Assembly: GCF_030067675.1 (NCBI RefSeq)
Contig: NZ_JASJEV010000002.1
Span: 124,001-188,000, forward strand
DNA from: Chelatococcus albus
GTDB taxonomy: Bacteria > Pseudomonadota > Alphaproteobacteria > Rhizobiales > Beijerinckiaceae
DNA: 64,000 nt
Direction: 5' to 3'
Below are positions 49,793-58,893 of the stretch, one piece after another (positions within the stretch are counted from its first letter, which is position 1; every line of letters starts with the position of its first letter). The notes beneath the pieces were generated by a model. It did no database searches and was not told the origin of the DNA. It saw nothing but the letters and a program-made list of their open reading frames with translations. The position numbers and the translations under genes are program-made.

Positions 49793-51760
49793 TCAGACAG
49801 TCACCTGCGTGCCGACCTCGACGACGCGGCCGGTCGGGATCTGGAAGAAGTCGGTCGCGTCGTTTGCGTTCTTGGCGAGCGCGATGAACAGGCGATCCTG
49901 CCACAGGGGCATGCCGGACTGTGCCGCCGGGCGGATGGAGCGCCGCGACAGGAAGAACGACGTCGCCATGATGTCGAACTTGAAGCCGAGCTTGCGCAGG
50001 ATGGCGAGGCCCTTCGGCACGTTCGGCGTCTCCATGTAGCCGAAAGTCATCTCCACCTTGGTGAAGCCCTCGGCAATGGGCTCGATGCGCACGCGCTCCT
50101 CCTCTGGCACGCGCGGCATGTCCGCCGTGCGCACGGTGAGGATGCAGTTCTTCTCGTGCAGCACCTTGTTGTGCTTCAGGTTGTGCAGGAGGGCCGAGGG
50201 GGCCGTGTCGGGATCGCTCGTCAGGAAGACGGCAGTGCCCTTGATGCGGTGCGGCGGGCTCTTCTCCAGCATCTGCACCAGCTCGGCGAGCGGCACGTCG
50301 ACCTTGCGCGTCTTCTCGAAGAGGATCGCCGTCCCCTTCACCCAGGTCCACATCATGAGAATGAGCAGGCCGCCGAGCATGAGCGGCACGTAGCCACCCT
50401 CGACAACCTTGAGGAGGTTGGCGCTGAGGAAGAGCGAATCGATGAGGAAGAAGGGCAGCATGATCGCGACCGCTGCCCACAGCGACCACTGCCAGGCCTT
50501 CCAGATGACGACGAAGGCCATCATCGCCGTCACGACCATGGTGCCCGTGACGGCGATGCCATAGGCGTGGGCGAGCGAGCTCGACGAGCGGAACATCACG
50601 ACGAGCATCAGCACGCCGACCATGAGCAGGCCGTTGATGCGCGGCATGTAGATCTGGCCGGAATGGGCCTCGGAGGTGTGGCGGATCTCGAAGCGGGGCA
50701 GGAGGCCGAGCTGGATCGCCTGGCGGCTGAGGGAGTAGGCGCCCGTGATCACCGCCTGGCTCGCGATGACGGTGGCGGCGGTGGCGAGTATGACCATGGG
50801 CAGGAGGGCCCAGCCGGGGGCGAGGAGGTAGAAGGGGTTCTCCAGCGCCGAGGGATCATTGAGGACCAGCGCCGCCTGGCCGAAATAGTTGAGGGCGAGC
50901 GCGGGAAAGACGAAGGCGAGCCATGCGAACTGGATCGGCCGGCGCCCGAAGTGGCCGAGGTCGGCGTAGAGCGCCTCCGCACCCGTCACCGCCAGGAAGA
51001 CCGCGCCAAGCGCGAGCAGGCCGCCGATGCCGTGCTCGGCGATGAACTCGACGGCATAATAGGGGTTGAGCGCCCGCAGCACCTCCGGTCGCTCGATGAT
51101 AAGCGGCACGCCCATGGCGGCGATGGCGGCGAACCAGACGAGCGTGACGGGGCCGAAGAAGGCCGCCACGCGCGCCGTGCCGTGGCTCTGCACGAGGAAG
51201 AGGCCCAGGATGATGCCGACGGTCAGGGGCAGAATGGAGTGCTCGAAGGCGGGCGTGACGATCTTGATGCCTTCCACCGCCGACAGCACGGAGATGGCGG
51301 GTGTGATGATGGCGTCGCCGTAGAACAGCGCCGCGCCGACGATGCCGAGGCCGAGCATGAAGGGGGCGGCGCGCCCCACCGACTTGCGAGCGAGTGCCAT
51401 GAGCGAGAGTGTGCCACCCTCGCCCTTGTTGTCGGCATGCAGGAGGATGAGGACGTATTTGACCGTGACGATGAGAAACAGCGCCCACAGGATGAGCGAC
51501 AGGACGCCGTAGACCTCCTGCGTCGTCACGATGCCGTCAGCGGCCGCCGGAGCCATGGCTTCGCGGAAGGCGTAGAGCGGGCTCGTCCCGATATCGCCGT
51601 AGACGACCCCGATCGAGCCGAGGGTCAGCGTCCAGAATCCGGCGGTGGAATGCCCCGCGCCGTCCTCCTCCTTCACGCCTGCGGCCACTGATTTCGGGAT
51701 ATCCATCTGCGATGTGTCCGCTGCCTTCGCGGCGGAGACTGTGGGGTGGTCCGTACCCAT
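49793..51760 (-). CDS. kup: Low-affinity potassium transporter Kup
   Basis: A 655-residue KUP/HAK-type K+/H+ symporter. About twelve transmembrane segments begin after a short polar N-terminus, with the signature [15 protein letters not shown] (about 50-64) and [16 protein letters not shown]. The C-terminal about 180 residues are cytoplasmic ([20 protein letters not shown]). The ATG at 51760 is used. A functional link to PtsP through EIIA-Ntr control of potassium uptake is known in related bacteria, but nothing in the sequence shows it here. Confidence 0.94.
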   Translation of the reverse strand: MGTDHPTVSAAKAADTSQMDIPKSVAAGVKEEDGAGHSTAGFWTLTLGSIGVVYGDIGTSPLYAFREAMAPAAADGIVTTQEVYGVLSLILWALFLIVTVKYVLILLHADNKGEGGTLSLMALARKSVGRAAPFMLGLGIVGAALFYGDAIITPAISVLSAVEGIKIVTPAFEHSILPLTVGIILGLFLVQSHGTARVAAFFGPVTLVWFAAIAAMGVPLIIERPEVLRALNPYYAVEFIAEHGIGGLLALGAVFLAVTGAEALYADLGHFGRRPIQFAWLAFVFPALALNYFGQAALVLNDPSALENPFYLLAPGWALLPMVILATAATVIASQAVITGAYSLSRQAIQLGLLPRFEIRHTSEAHSGQIYMPRINGLLMVGVLMLVVMFRSSSSLAHAYGIAVTGTMVVTAMMAFVVIWKAWQWSLWAAVAIMLPFFLIDSLFLSANLLKVVEGGYVPLMLGGLLILMMWTWVKGTAILFEKTRKVDVPLAELVQMLEKSPPHRIKGTAVFLTSDPDTAPSALLHNLKHNKVLHEKNCILTVRTADMPRVPEEERVRIEPIAEGFTKVEMTFGYMETPNVPKGLAILRKLGFKFDIMATSFFLSRRSIRPAAQSGMPLWQDRLFIALAKNANDATDFFQIPTGRVVEVGTQVTV

Positions 51761-51997
51761 ATGACGAGAGCCCGTCGCGTTGGCCTTACAGAGGGTCCTT
51801 CACCGACAGTCAGCTGGCAAGAGTGGCAGCGATGGCCGTCGGCCGTGTTCGCGTGGCGCTCGTCCGGCGCCAATGTCGGCGGGCGTCTTTAGCACAGACG
51901 GTCGCGAGGACAAGCACCCCAGGGACAATTCGTCGGCAGGGTGGATGTTTCGCGGCACGTGCGGTCGGGCGTTGGCGCCGGGTTCGCGCCCCCGGGG

Positions 51998-52683
51998 TCA
52001 GCGCCTTTCGGCGGGGAGCGCCCCGGAATCGCCAAAGAACAGGGCTCCGAGCGCCACGGCGGCAGCCGCGCCGACGAGCTGGGCCAGGAGGAAGACGGGT
52101 GCGTCGGAAGGCCGGATACCCGCGAAGGTCGCCGTCAGGGTGCGGGCGAGCGTGACAGCCGGATTGGCGAAGGACGTCGAGGCGGTGAACCAGCAGGCCG
52201 CCCCGACCACGAGGCCGACGACGGCGGCCACCGCCGGTGGCCGGAAGCGCATCGCACCGAGGATGGAGAGGACGAGGACGGCCGTCGCCACGACCTCCGA
52301 GAGCCACTGGCCGGGGCTGGTGCGCGGCTTCGGGGAAAGCCGCAGGAGCGGCAGGTCGAACATCGCATGGGCGGGGGGGACGCCGGCCACGGCGCCGGCA
52401 CCTGGGCCGCGGCATGGGCCGCGGCCTCCCGGCCCGACAGCGCGTCGCGCGCGAGCATGACACCGCTCACCGCCGGATTGAGATGCGCGCTGGAGACCGG
52501 CCCGAGGATGGTCACGAGCACGACGAGGATGGCGACCGTCGGGAGGGCGTTGCCGAGGAGGGCGAGGCCCGCGCTGCCGCCGGCCAGCCTCTCCGCCACG
52601 ATGCCGGAGCCCACGACGGCAGCAAGCAGCATGGCCGTACCGAGGGCTTCGGCGAGGACCCGGCGCGACAGGGAAGGGCTCAT
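51998..52683 (-). pseudogene. aqpS: Frameshifted aquaglyceroporin (AqpS-like)
   Basis: The N-terminal half (MSPSLSRRVLAEALG to about HLNPAVSGVMLARDALSG, containing the first NPA) is in one frame and the C-terminal half (LPLLRLSPKPRTSPGQWLSE to TSFANPAVTLARTLTATFAG, with the second NPA) is in another. The change occurs at about 52400; adding one base there gives a continuous aquaporin of about 228 residues. The ATG overlaps the arsC stop (ATGA at 52683-52680). In Sinorhizobium, AqpS in the ars operon lets arsenite out, replacing ArsB. The shift may be real decay or a sequencing error. Confidence 0.85.
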
Positions 52684-53252
52684 GGCGCTTCGCCGCCGGC
52701 TTCTCCCCCCTCGGTATCGGCAGCCGTTCGCGGCCCGCCGGTGCCGCCAGTGCCGCCGGGCATCGCCCCGATGGCGCGCAGCCGCTGTTGCAGGGCGAGC
52801 CGTTCGATCCCGGCGAGCGGCAGGTTGACGAAGGCGAGGATGCGCCGCTCCAGCATGCGATAGGCCTCGGCGAAGGCCGCGCCCACCTCCGCCGGCGTGC
52901 CGTCCGCGGCGGCCGGATCGGGGATGCCCCAATGGGCCGTCACCGGGTGGCCGGGCCAGACGGGGCAGGCCTCGCCTGCGGCGTCGTCGCAGACGGTGAA
53001 GACGAAATCCATCGGCGGGGTCGCGGGACCGGCGAACTCCTCCCACGACTTGGAGCGGGCGAAAACCGTGTCGTAGCCGAGCTCGGCGAGCACCTGCAAC
53101 GTCATGGGATGGACGGCGCCCTTCGGCCGGCTGCCGGCGCTGTGGGCCTTGAAGCGGCCCTCGCCGGCGCGGTTGAGGATGGCCTCGGCCAGGATCGAGC
53201 GGGCGGAATTGCCGGTGCAGAGAAAGAGCACGTTGAAGGGGCGGTCGGGCAT
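52680..53252 (-). CDS. arsC: Arsenate reductase ArsC, LMW phosphatase type
   Basis: A 190-residue arsenate reductase of the low-molecular-weight tyrosine phosphatase family (S. aureus/cyanobacterial type). The P-loop is CTGNSARS near residue 11 (CX5R), and the partner cysteines lie in VCDDAAGEACPVWPG. It reduces arsenate to arsenite. The C-terminal about 30 residues form a Gly/Thr/Glu-rich tail (MPGGTGGTGGPRTAADTEGG) not typical of the family. It follows arsR, whose frame overlaps it, and is coupled to the aquaporin gene by ATGA. Confidence 0.9.
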   Translation of the reverse strand: MPDRPFNVLFLCTGNSARSILAEAILNRAGEGRFKAHSAGSRPKGAVHPMTLQVLAELGYDTVFARSKSWEEFAGPATPPMDFVFTVCDDAAGEACPVWPGHPVTAHWGIPDPAAADGTPAEVGAAFAEAYRMLERRILAFVNLPLAGIERLALQQRLRAIGAMPGGTGGTGGPRTAADTEGGEAGGEAP

Positions 53253-53650
53253 GGCGGGTTCTCCGGTGCTCGGCTTTTCCGACGGTACGCCGCAGGGAGC
53301 GGCGGGAAGCCGCCGGGCAGCGGTGCGCAGGCCTCGGGCACGCCGTCGCAACAGTCACCCACGAGACGGGAGACGAGGCGGCCCAGGGCGTCGAGATCGG
53401 CGCGGTAGATGACGGCGCGACCGTCGCGCGCGGCGGTGACGAGACCGGCCCGGGCGAGCACGGCGAGATGGGCCGAGAGCGTGTTGTGCGGCACGCCGCA
53501 GCGGCGCGCCAGCTCGCCGGCGGGCAGGCCCTCGGGCTCGGCCTGCACGAGGCGGCGGAAAGCATCGAGGCGCGTCGCCTGGGCGAGTGCGGAGAGCCCT
53601 GTCAGGATGGGGGCGGCGTCGCGGATCGAAGCGTCCATATGTCCGGACAT
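53102..53650 (-). CDS. arsR: ArsR-family repressor with overlapping C-terminus
   Basis: The first about 110 residues are a complete ArsR winged helix: LSALAQATRLDAFRRLV, then PAGELARRCGVPHNTLSAHL as recognition helices and a DCCDG cysteine pair after the wing, where arsenite could bind. The frame then has no stop and runs 150 bases into arsC in another frame, ending at 53102, so the C-terminal about 70 residues are probably not real. Restoring one base near 53320 would instead join ArsR to ArsC without a stop. The start is ATG at 53650, or at 53638 in frame; both lie inside a palindrome. Confidence 0.75.
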   Translation of the reverse strand: MSGHMDASIRDAAPILTGLSALAQATRLDAFRRLVQAEPEGLPAGELARRCGVPHNTLSAHLAVLARAGLVTAARDGRAVIYRADLDALGRLVSRLVGDCCDGVPEACAPLPGGFPPLPAAYRRKSRAPENPPCPTAPSTCSFSAPAIPPARSWPRPSSTAPARAASRPTAPAAGRRAPSIP

Positions 53651-53661
53651 ATGGACGCTTC
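53628..53661. promoter_or_regulatory. 34-bp perfect palindrome over the arsR start codon
   Basis: A perfect inverted repeat centred between 53644 and 53645; each half reads GAAGCGTCCATATGTCC. It covers both candidate arsR start codons (ATG at 53650 and 53638). An in-frame stop at 53660-53662 excludes a longer protein, so the start must be inside it. It is probably the ArsR operator, combining promoter blocking with a hairpin in the mRNA that could hide the start codon. Confidence 0.75.
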
Positions 53662-53694
53662 ATGACAGGCGCGTGACAGCCTCCAGGACCCCGC

Positions 53695-54966
53695 CTATTC
53701 GGCCGCCTTGCGGCCGGCCAAGCCGAAGCGATCCTCGATGTAGGCGGCGACCATCGCCTTGAAGTCGGCGGCGATCGAGGGGCCGCGCAGGGTCGCGGCC
53801 TTCTTGCCGTCGACGAAGACCGGCGCAGCCGGGCTCTCGCCCGAGCCGGGCAGGGAGATGCCGATGTCGGCATGCTTCGATTCGCCGGGGCCGTTCACGA
53901 TGCAGCCCATGACGGCGACATTGAGCGTCTCGACGCCAGGGTAGCGTGTCTTCCATTCCGGCATGGAGGCGGCGATCCAGTCCTGGATGTCGCGGGCGAG
54001 CTCCTGGAAGACCGTCGAGGTCGTGCGCCCGCAGCCCGGGCAGGCGGCGACGAGCGGCACGAAGGTGCGAAAGCCCATGGTCTGCAGGAGTTCCTGCGCC
54101 GCCTTCACCTCGAGCGTGCGGTCGCCGCCGGGTTCGGGCGTCAGCGAGAAGCGGATCGTGTCGCCGATGCCCTCCTGCAGCAGGATGCCGATGGCGGCTG
54201 ATGAGGCGACGATGCCCTTCGAGCCCATGCCCGCCTCGGTGAGGCCGAGGTGGAGCGCATAGTCCGAGCGGCGCGCCAGCTCGCGATAGACGGCGATGAG
54301 GTCCTGCACCGCCGAGACCTTGGCCGAGAGGATGATGCGGTCACGCGAAAGCCCGATGTCCTCGGCACGCTCGGCCGAGAGGAGGGCCGAGCGGACCATG
54401 GCCTCGCGCGTCACGGCGCGGGCGGTGAGCGGCTGGGCGGCGCGGGCGTTCTCGTCCATGAGATGCGTCAGCAGCTCCTGGTCGAGCGAACCCCAGTTGG
54501 CGCCGATGCGGACCGGCTTGCCGTGGCGGATCGCCGTCTCGATGATCATGCCGAACTGCCGGTCCTTCTTCTCCTTGAAGCCGACGTTGCCGGGATTGAT
54601 GCGGTACTTGTCCAGCGCCTCGGCGCAGGCCGGATGGTCGGCGAGGAGCTGGTGGCCGATGTAATGGAAGTCGCCCACGAGCGGCACGGTGACGCCGAGC
54701 CGTGCGAGCCGGTCGCGGATGTGCGGCACGGCGGCGGCGGCCTCGCCGCGGTCCACCGTGATGCGCACGAGTTCGGAGCCGGCGCGGGCAAGGGCCGCGA
54801 CCTGGCGCACCGTCGCCTCGACGTCGGCCGTGTCGGTGTTGGTCATCGACTGGACGACGATGGGCGCGCCGCCGCCGACAACGACGGACCCGACGCGCAC
54901 GCCGACGGTGCGTTGACGGGAGGCCGGCCCGGCCTCTGGCACGAAGTCTGAAGGCGCGAAAGTCAT
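53695..54966 (-). CDS. ispG: 4-hydroxy-3-methylbut-2-enyl diphosphate synthase
   Basis: A 423-residue [4Fe-4S] enzyme of the MEP isoprenoid pathway, acting after IspF and before IspH. The TIM barrel starts with [19 protein letters not shown]; the cluster cysteines are in [10 protein letters not shown] and [10 protein letters not shown]. The ATG at 54966 is used. Its start is only 8 bases after the zur-like stop, so the two are probably co-transcribed. The ars genes follow it on the same strand after a gap of about 45 bases. Confidence 0.95.
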   Translation of the reverse strand: MTFAPSDFVPEAGPASRQRTVGVRVGSVVVGGGAPIVVQSMTNTDTADVEATVRQVAALARAGSELVRITVDRGEAAAAVPHIRDRLARLGVTVPLVGDFHYIGHQLLADHPACAEALDKYRINPGNVGFKEKKDRQFGMIIETAIRHGKPVRIGANWGSLDQELLTHLMDENARAAQPLTARAVTREAMVRSALLSAERAEDIGLSRDRIILSAKVSAVQDLIAVYRELARRSDYALHLGLTEAGMGSKGIVASSAAIGILLQEGIGDTIRFSLTPEPGGDRTLEVKAAQELLQTMGFRTFVPLVAACPGCGRTTSTVFQELARDIQDWIAASMPEWKTRYPGVETLNVAVMGCIVNGPGESKHADIGISLPGSGESPAAPVFVDGKKAATLRGPSIAADFKAMVAAYIEDRFGLAGRKAAE

Positions 54967-54974
54967 GACCGTCG

Positions 54975-55568
54975 TTAGCTGCGCCGCCCGGCGGCATCCG
55001 TCAAGCGCGATGCGTCGCCGCGTCCCGCCCGGCCCGCCTGCGGACGGCAATGGGCGCACAGGCCGGCGATCTCCACGACCTGGGTGCGCGGGGCGAAACG
55101 CGCCTTGTCGAGCACCTGCGTCAGCGCGCCGCCGACCTCCGGCGAGCAGGCCTCGTCCACGCCCCCGCAGCTCTCGCAGATGAGGAACACGACGAGCTCG
55201 CCCGGTGCGTGCCCGTGCGGGCAGGCGACGAAGGCGTTCTTCGTCTCGAGCTTGTGCACGAAGCCGTGCCCGAGCAGGAACTCGAGGGCGCGGTAGACGG
55301 TAATGGGCGCCACGCGCCGCTCGTCCTTCTCGGCCAGCAGTTCGGCAAGGTCGTAGGCTCCGAGCGGACGATGCGTGGCGTAGAGGGCTTCCAGCACATG
55401 GCGGCGGATCGGGGTGAGGCGGATGCCGCGCTCGCGGCAAACCTCGGCGACGGCCGCGATCGCATCGGGTGCCTCGGCGGCGCGCGTGGCGGCATGTGCG
55501 CAGGACCCGTGTGCGTCGTGGGCATGGTCGCGATCAGCGTGGCCAGGTTGTTCGCTCGATGCTCTCAC
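54975..55568 (-). CDS. zur: Zinc uptake regulator, Zur/Fur family
   Basis: A 197-residue Fur-superfamily protein. A His/Ala-rich N-terminus ([16 protein letters not shown]) precedes the winged helix ([38 protein letters not shown]) and a dimerisation domain with two CxxC pairs (CESC and CAHC) for structural zinc. The CPHGHAP sensing region and overall composition are Zur-like. GTG at 55568 is the start. It represses zinc uptake and mobilisation genes; co-transcription with ispG is unusual in my experience. Confidence 0.85.
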   Translation of the reverse strand: MRASSEQPGHADRDHAHDAHGSCAHAATRAAEAPDAIAAVAEVCRERGIRLTPIRRHVLEALYATHRPLGAYDLAELLAEKDERRVAPITVYRALEFLLGHGFVHKLETKNAFVACPHGHAPGELVVFLICESCGGVDEACSPEVGGALTQVLDKARFAPRTQVVEIAGLCAHCRPQAGRAGRGDASRLTDAAGRRS

Positions 55569-55710
55569 GGTGTCCTCTCACGGCCTTCCGGCAGCCTTGC
55601 GATCAATGTAACGTCTCGCGCCGGGAATGGCACGACCCCGCGCCGCGGCGTGAAGTCGTCCGTCGAGCCATGCCCGAACACGCCTGCAGCCATGCATTCG
55701 CACGCTTGTC

Positions 55711-55739
55711 TTGGGATATTGCGCTGCACAACCTAGATA
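55711..55739 (+). promoter_or_regulatory. Candidate bdhA promoter with TGC-N3-GCA motif
   Basis: TTGGGA at 55711-55716 and TAGATA at 55734-55739 with a 17-base spacer, about 50 bases before bdhA. TGCGCTGCA (55720-55728), the same TGC-N3-GCA pattern as upstream of phaA, lies between the two boxes, so PhaR could in principle control bdhA as well. Confidence 0.4.
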
Positions 55740-55787
55740 GTGCTTCCGGCGCCTTTCGCCAGGACGTCATCTTCGAGGAGCGATCTC

Positions 55788-56573
55788 ATGACGTTGAAGT
55801 CCCGCACCGCGGTCGTCACCGGCTCGACCAGTGGCATCGGCCTCGCCATTGCGCGGGCGCTCGCCAAGGAGGGCGCCAATGTCGTCATCAACGGCTTCGG
55901 CGACGCCGCCGCCATCGAGAAGGAGCGGGCGGGCATCGAGCGCGAGTTCGGCGTGAAGGCGCACTATTCGCCCGCCGACATGAGCAAGGGTGCGGAGATC
56001 GCCGGCATGATCGCCGAGGCCGAGCGCGACTTCGGCTCGGTCGACATCCTCGTCAACAACGCCGGCATCCAGTTCGTCTCACCGATCGAGGAATTCCCGG
56101 TCGAGAAGTGGGACGCTATCATCGCCATCAACCTCTCGGCCGCCTTCCACGCCACGCGCGCCGCCGTGCCGGGCATGAAGAGGCGCAAGTGGGGCCGCAT
56201 CATCAACACTGCCTCGGCGCACGCCCTCGTCGCCTCGCCTTTCAAGTCGGCCTATGTGGCGGCCAAGCACGGCATCGCCGGCCTCACCAAGACGGTGGCT
56301 CTCGAAGTGGCGACCGACGGCATCACCGTCAATGCCATCGCGCCCGGCTATGTGTGGACGCCGCTCGTCGAGAAGCAGATTCCCGACACGGCCAAGGCGC
56401 GTGGCATCAGCGAGGAGGAGGTCAAGAAGAACGTGCTTCTCGCCGCGCAGCCCACGAAGGAATTCGTCACCGTGGACGAGGTGGCGGCGCTCGCCGTCTT
56501 CCTCACCTCCGACGCGGCGCGCTCGATCACCGGCACGGTGCTGTCGATCGACGGGGGCTGGACCGCGGCATGA
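55788..56573 (+). CDS. bdhA: 3-hydroxybutyrate dehydrogenase
   Basis: A 261-residue short-chain dehydrogenase oxidising (R)-3-hydroxybutyrate to acetoacetate, the first step after PHB breakdown. The NAD motif is TGSTSGIG (9-16); the active site is in NTASAHALVASPFKSAYVAAKHG, and GYVWTPLVEKQIPDTAKARGI is the lid typical of this enzyme. The ATG at 55788 follows GAGGAGCG. Its stop overlaps the patatin start (ATGA at 56570-56573), and the macrodomain gene is coupled beyond it. Confidence 0.94.
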   Translation: MTLKSRTAVVTGSTSGIGLAIARALAKEGANVVINGFGDAAAIEKERAGIEREFGVKAHYSPADMSKGAEIAGMIAEAERDFGSVDILVNNAGIQFVSPIEEFPVEKWDAIIAINLSAAFHATRAAVPGMKRRKWGRIINTASAHALVASPFKSAYVAAKHGIAGLTKTVALEVATDGITVNAIAPGYVWTPLVEKQIPDTAKARGISEEEVKKNVLLAAQPTKEFVTVDEVAALAVFLTSDAARSITGTVLSIDGGWTAA

Positions 56574-57637
56574 CGGGGCGGGCGCGCCAGGCGAACGACC
56601 GGCCGCGGGGCATCGCCGGGCCCAAGGCCGAGAAGACCGTTTCCTTCGCCCTGCAGGGCGGCGGCGCGCACGGTGCCTTCACCTGGGGCGTGCTCGACGC
56701 AGTGCTGGAGGACGGGCGCCTCGCCATCGAGGCGATCTCCGGCACGAGCGCCGGCGCCATGAACGCCGTGGTGATGACGGAGGGCTTCCTCGAGGGCGGC
56801 ATCGACGGGGCGCGGGCGCAGCTCGAAACCTTCTGGCGGCGCGTCAGCCGCGACGGTTCGCTGCCCGACGTGCAGCGCTCGCTGATGGAGAAGGTGCTCG
56901 GCTTCTGGAACGGCGAGGAGGGGCCGGGCCTCCTGTGGTTCGACGTGGTGTCGCGCGTGGCGAGCCCCTACGACCTCAACCCGCTGAACCTCAATCCCGT
57001 GCGCGGCGTGCTCGAGGATCTCATTGACTTCGAGAAGGTGCGCGCCTGCGAGGACGTGCGCCTGTTCATCGCCGCCACCAACGTGCGCACGGGCAAGATC
57101 AAGGTCTTCGAGGGCAGGGAGTTGACGGCCGACCATGTCATGGCCTCGGCCTGCCTGCCCATGGTCTTCCAGACGGTGGAGATCGACGGCACGCCCTACT
57201 GGGACGGCGGCTACATGGGCAATCCGGCCCTCTATCCCCTGTTCTACAGCACGGCCAGCGACGACGTGATCCTCGTGCAGATCAACCCGATCGAGCGCAA
57301 GGAGACGCCGCGGTCGGCGCGCGACATCCAGAACAGGCTGAACGAGATCACCTTCAACTCGAGCCTCCTGCGCGAATTGCGCGCCATCGACTTCGTCACG
57401 CGCCTGATCGACAGCGGCAAGCTGTCCAAGGACGACTACAAGCGGGTGCTCATGCACCGCATCGACGCGGATTCGATCGCCGAGCACGTGACCGCGGCCT
57501 CGCGCCTGACGGCCGAATGGTCGCTGTTCGTCAATCTGCGTGACCACGGCCGCAAGGCCGCTCGCGCCTGGCTGAAGAAGAACTATGATGCCATCGGCGC
57601 GAGGGGGACGCTCGACCTGCGGGAGACCGTGGATTGA
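56570..57637 (+). CDS. Patatin-like phospholipase
   Basis: A 355-residue soluble patatin-fold hydrolase. The oxyanion loop is GGGAHGAF (30-37), nucleophile Ser60 is in GTSAG, and the dyad Asp212 is in WDGGYMG. Family members hydrolyse phospholipids or, in some cases, PHB oligomers. Its place directly after 3-hydroxybutyrate dehydrogenase suggests a role with PHB or its granule phospholipids; that is inference. It overlaps its neighbours by 4 bases on the 5' side and 4 on the 3' side. Confidence 0.88.
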   Translation: MTGRARQANDRPRGIAGPKAEKTVSFALQGGGAHGAFTWGVLDAVLEDGRLAIEAISGTSAGAMNAVVMTEGFLEGGIDGARAQLETFWRRVSRDGSLPDVQRSLMEKVLGFWNGEEGPGLLWFDVVSRVASPYDLNPLNLNPVRGVLEDLIDFEKVRACEDVRLFIAATNVRTGKIKVFEGRELTADHVMASACLPMVFQTVEIDGTPYWDGGYMGNPALYPLFYSTASDDVILVQINPIERKETPRSARDIQNRLNEITFNSSLLRELRAIDFVTRLIDSGKLSKDDYKRVLMHRIDADSIAEHVTAASRLTAEWSLFVNLRDHGRKAARAWLKKNYDAIGARGTLDLRETVD

Positions 57638-58200
57638 CACCGAAGACGCTGATCGTCGTGGAGCGCGGCAGGGCGGTCCTCGAAGTTGCGCAGGGCGACA
57701 TCACGCGCCTCGACGTCGACGCCATCGTCAATGCGGCGAACCGCACGCTGCTCGGCGGCGGCGGGGTCGATGGCGCCATCCATCGTGCCGCCGGGCCCGA
57801 GCTCCTCGCCGAATGCCGCATGCTCGGCGGCTGCGAGACCGGCGAGGCCAAGATCACCAAGGGCTACCGCCTGCCGGCGCGGCACGTGATCCACACCGTG
57901 GGCCCGGTGTGGCAGGGGGGCGAGGCCGACGAGGACCGCCTGCTTGCCTCCTGCTACCGCAAGAGCCTCGCGCTCGCGGCCGCGCACGGGCTCTCCTCAA
58001 TCGCCTTCCCGGCTATATCGACGGGCGTCTACGGCTTCCCGCCCGAGCGCGCGGCGCCGCTCGCCGTAGGGACGGTGGTGGAAACGCTCGTCGAGTACCC
58101 GATCGGACGCATCGTCTTCTGTTGCTTCTCGGACGAGAGCACGCGCCTGCATGTCACGGCGCTCAAGGCGCACGCAGGGCCCACACCGTGGTCTTCTTGA
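57634..58200 (+). CDS. Macrodomain protein (O-acetyl-ADP-ribose deacetylase type)
   Basis: A 188-residue single macrodomain. The ADP-ribose-binding landmarks are [39 protein letters not shown] and [11 protein letters not shown]. This class removes the acetyl group from O-acetyl-ADP-ribose and can reverse mono-ADP-ribosylation. The start is a TTG at 57634 overlapping the patatin stop (TTGA). Its 3' end overlaps the convergent methyltransferase gene by 38 bases (58163-58200). Confidence 0.9.
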   Translation: MTPKTLIVVERGRAVLEVAQGDITRLDVDAIVNAANRTLLGGGGVDGAIHRAAGPELLAECRMLGGCETGEAKITKGYRLPARHVIHTVGPVWQGGEADEDRLLASCYRKSLALAAAHGLSSIAFPAISTGVYGFPPERAAPLAVGTVVETLVEYPIGRIVFCCFSDESTRLHVTALKAHAGPTPWSS

Positions 58201-58831
58201 TCTCGCTGTCCTCGAGCTGGCGCGTCACCGGCACCGCGTAGGTGGCGAGCGGCGTCAGGCGCTCGTGCGGGAGGTAGCTGCGGCCGGGATCCCCGACGAG
58301 CACGGTCGCGCCGCGGCGGGCGAGGGCGTCCAGCCAGTCGATGACAGCGCGCGCCATGTCGCGCTCGTAGCAGACATCGCCGGCGAGGACGGCGTTCCAT
58401 CCCTCGTCGCGGCCGACGAGATCGCCGAGGCGTGCCGTCACCGCGACGCCGTTCGCCGCGGCATTGAGGGTGACGGCGGCGGTGGCGAAGGCGTCGATGT
58501 CGCAGGCTTCGACCTCGGCCGCGCCGGCCTTCATCGCAGCGATGCCGACGAGACCCGATCCCGTGGCGAAATCGAGCACGCGCCGTCCCGCCACGAACGC
58601 CGGGTGGTCGAGGAGGTAACGCGCGAGCGCCTGCCCGCCGGCCCAGGCGAAGGCCCAGAAGGGCGGCGGCAGGCCGAGCTCGCCCAGCTCTTCCTCGGTC
58701 TTCTGCCACAGTTCCGTCGCCTCGTCGGCGAGGTACAGGCGGATCTCCGGTGCGTGCGGCACAGGCAGCAGCCGCGTGTGGGCGCGGATGAAGGCGGCGC
58801 GGTCGAGAATGGGAGCGGCGTTGCCCGGCAT
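58163..58831 (-). CDS. Class I methyltransferase, ETF-beta lysine methyltransferase-like
   Basis: A 222-residue methyltransferase. The sequence [21 protein letters not shown] before the SAM motif [15 protein letters not shown], and the later GDVCYE, match the bacterial relatives of METTL20, which methylate lysines on the beta subunit of electron transfer flavoprotein; an Agrobacterium member has been studied. Annotation pipelines often call it a nicotinamide methyltransferase-like protein. The ATG at 58831 is chosen. Its 3' end overlaps the macrodomain gene on the other strand. Confidence 0.8.
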   Translation of the reverse strand: MPGNAAPILDRAAFIRAHTRLLPVPHAPEIRLYLADEATELWQKTEEELGELGLPPPFWAFAWAGGQALARYLLDHPAFVAGRRVLDFATGSGLVGIAAMKAGAAEVEACDIDAFATAAVTLNAAANGVAVTARLGDLVGRDEGWNAVLAGDVCYERDMARAVIDWLDALARRGATVLVGDPGRSYLPHERLTPLATYAVPVTRQLEDSEIKKTTVWALRAP

Positions 58832-58893
58832 GGGGCCCTTGTGTCGCGCCGCGGCGCCGGGCGCAAGGCCGAAGGCGGGGCGGCGTGGCGCGG

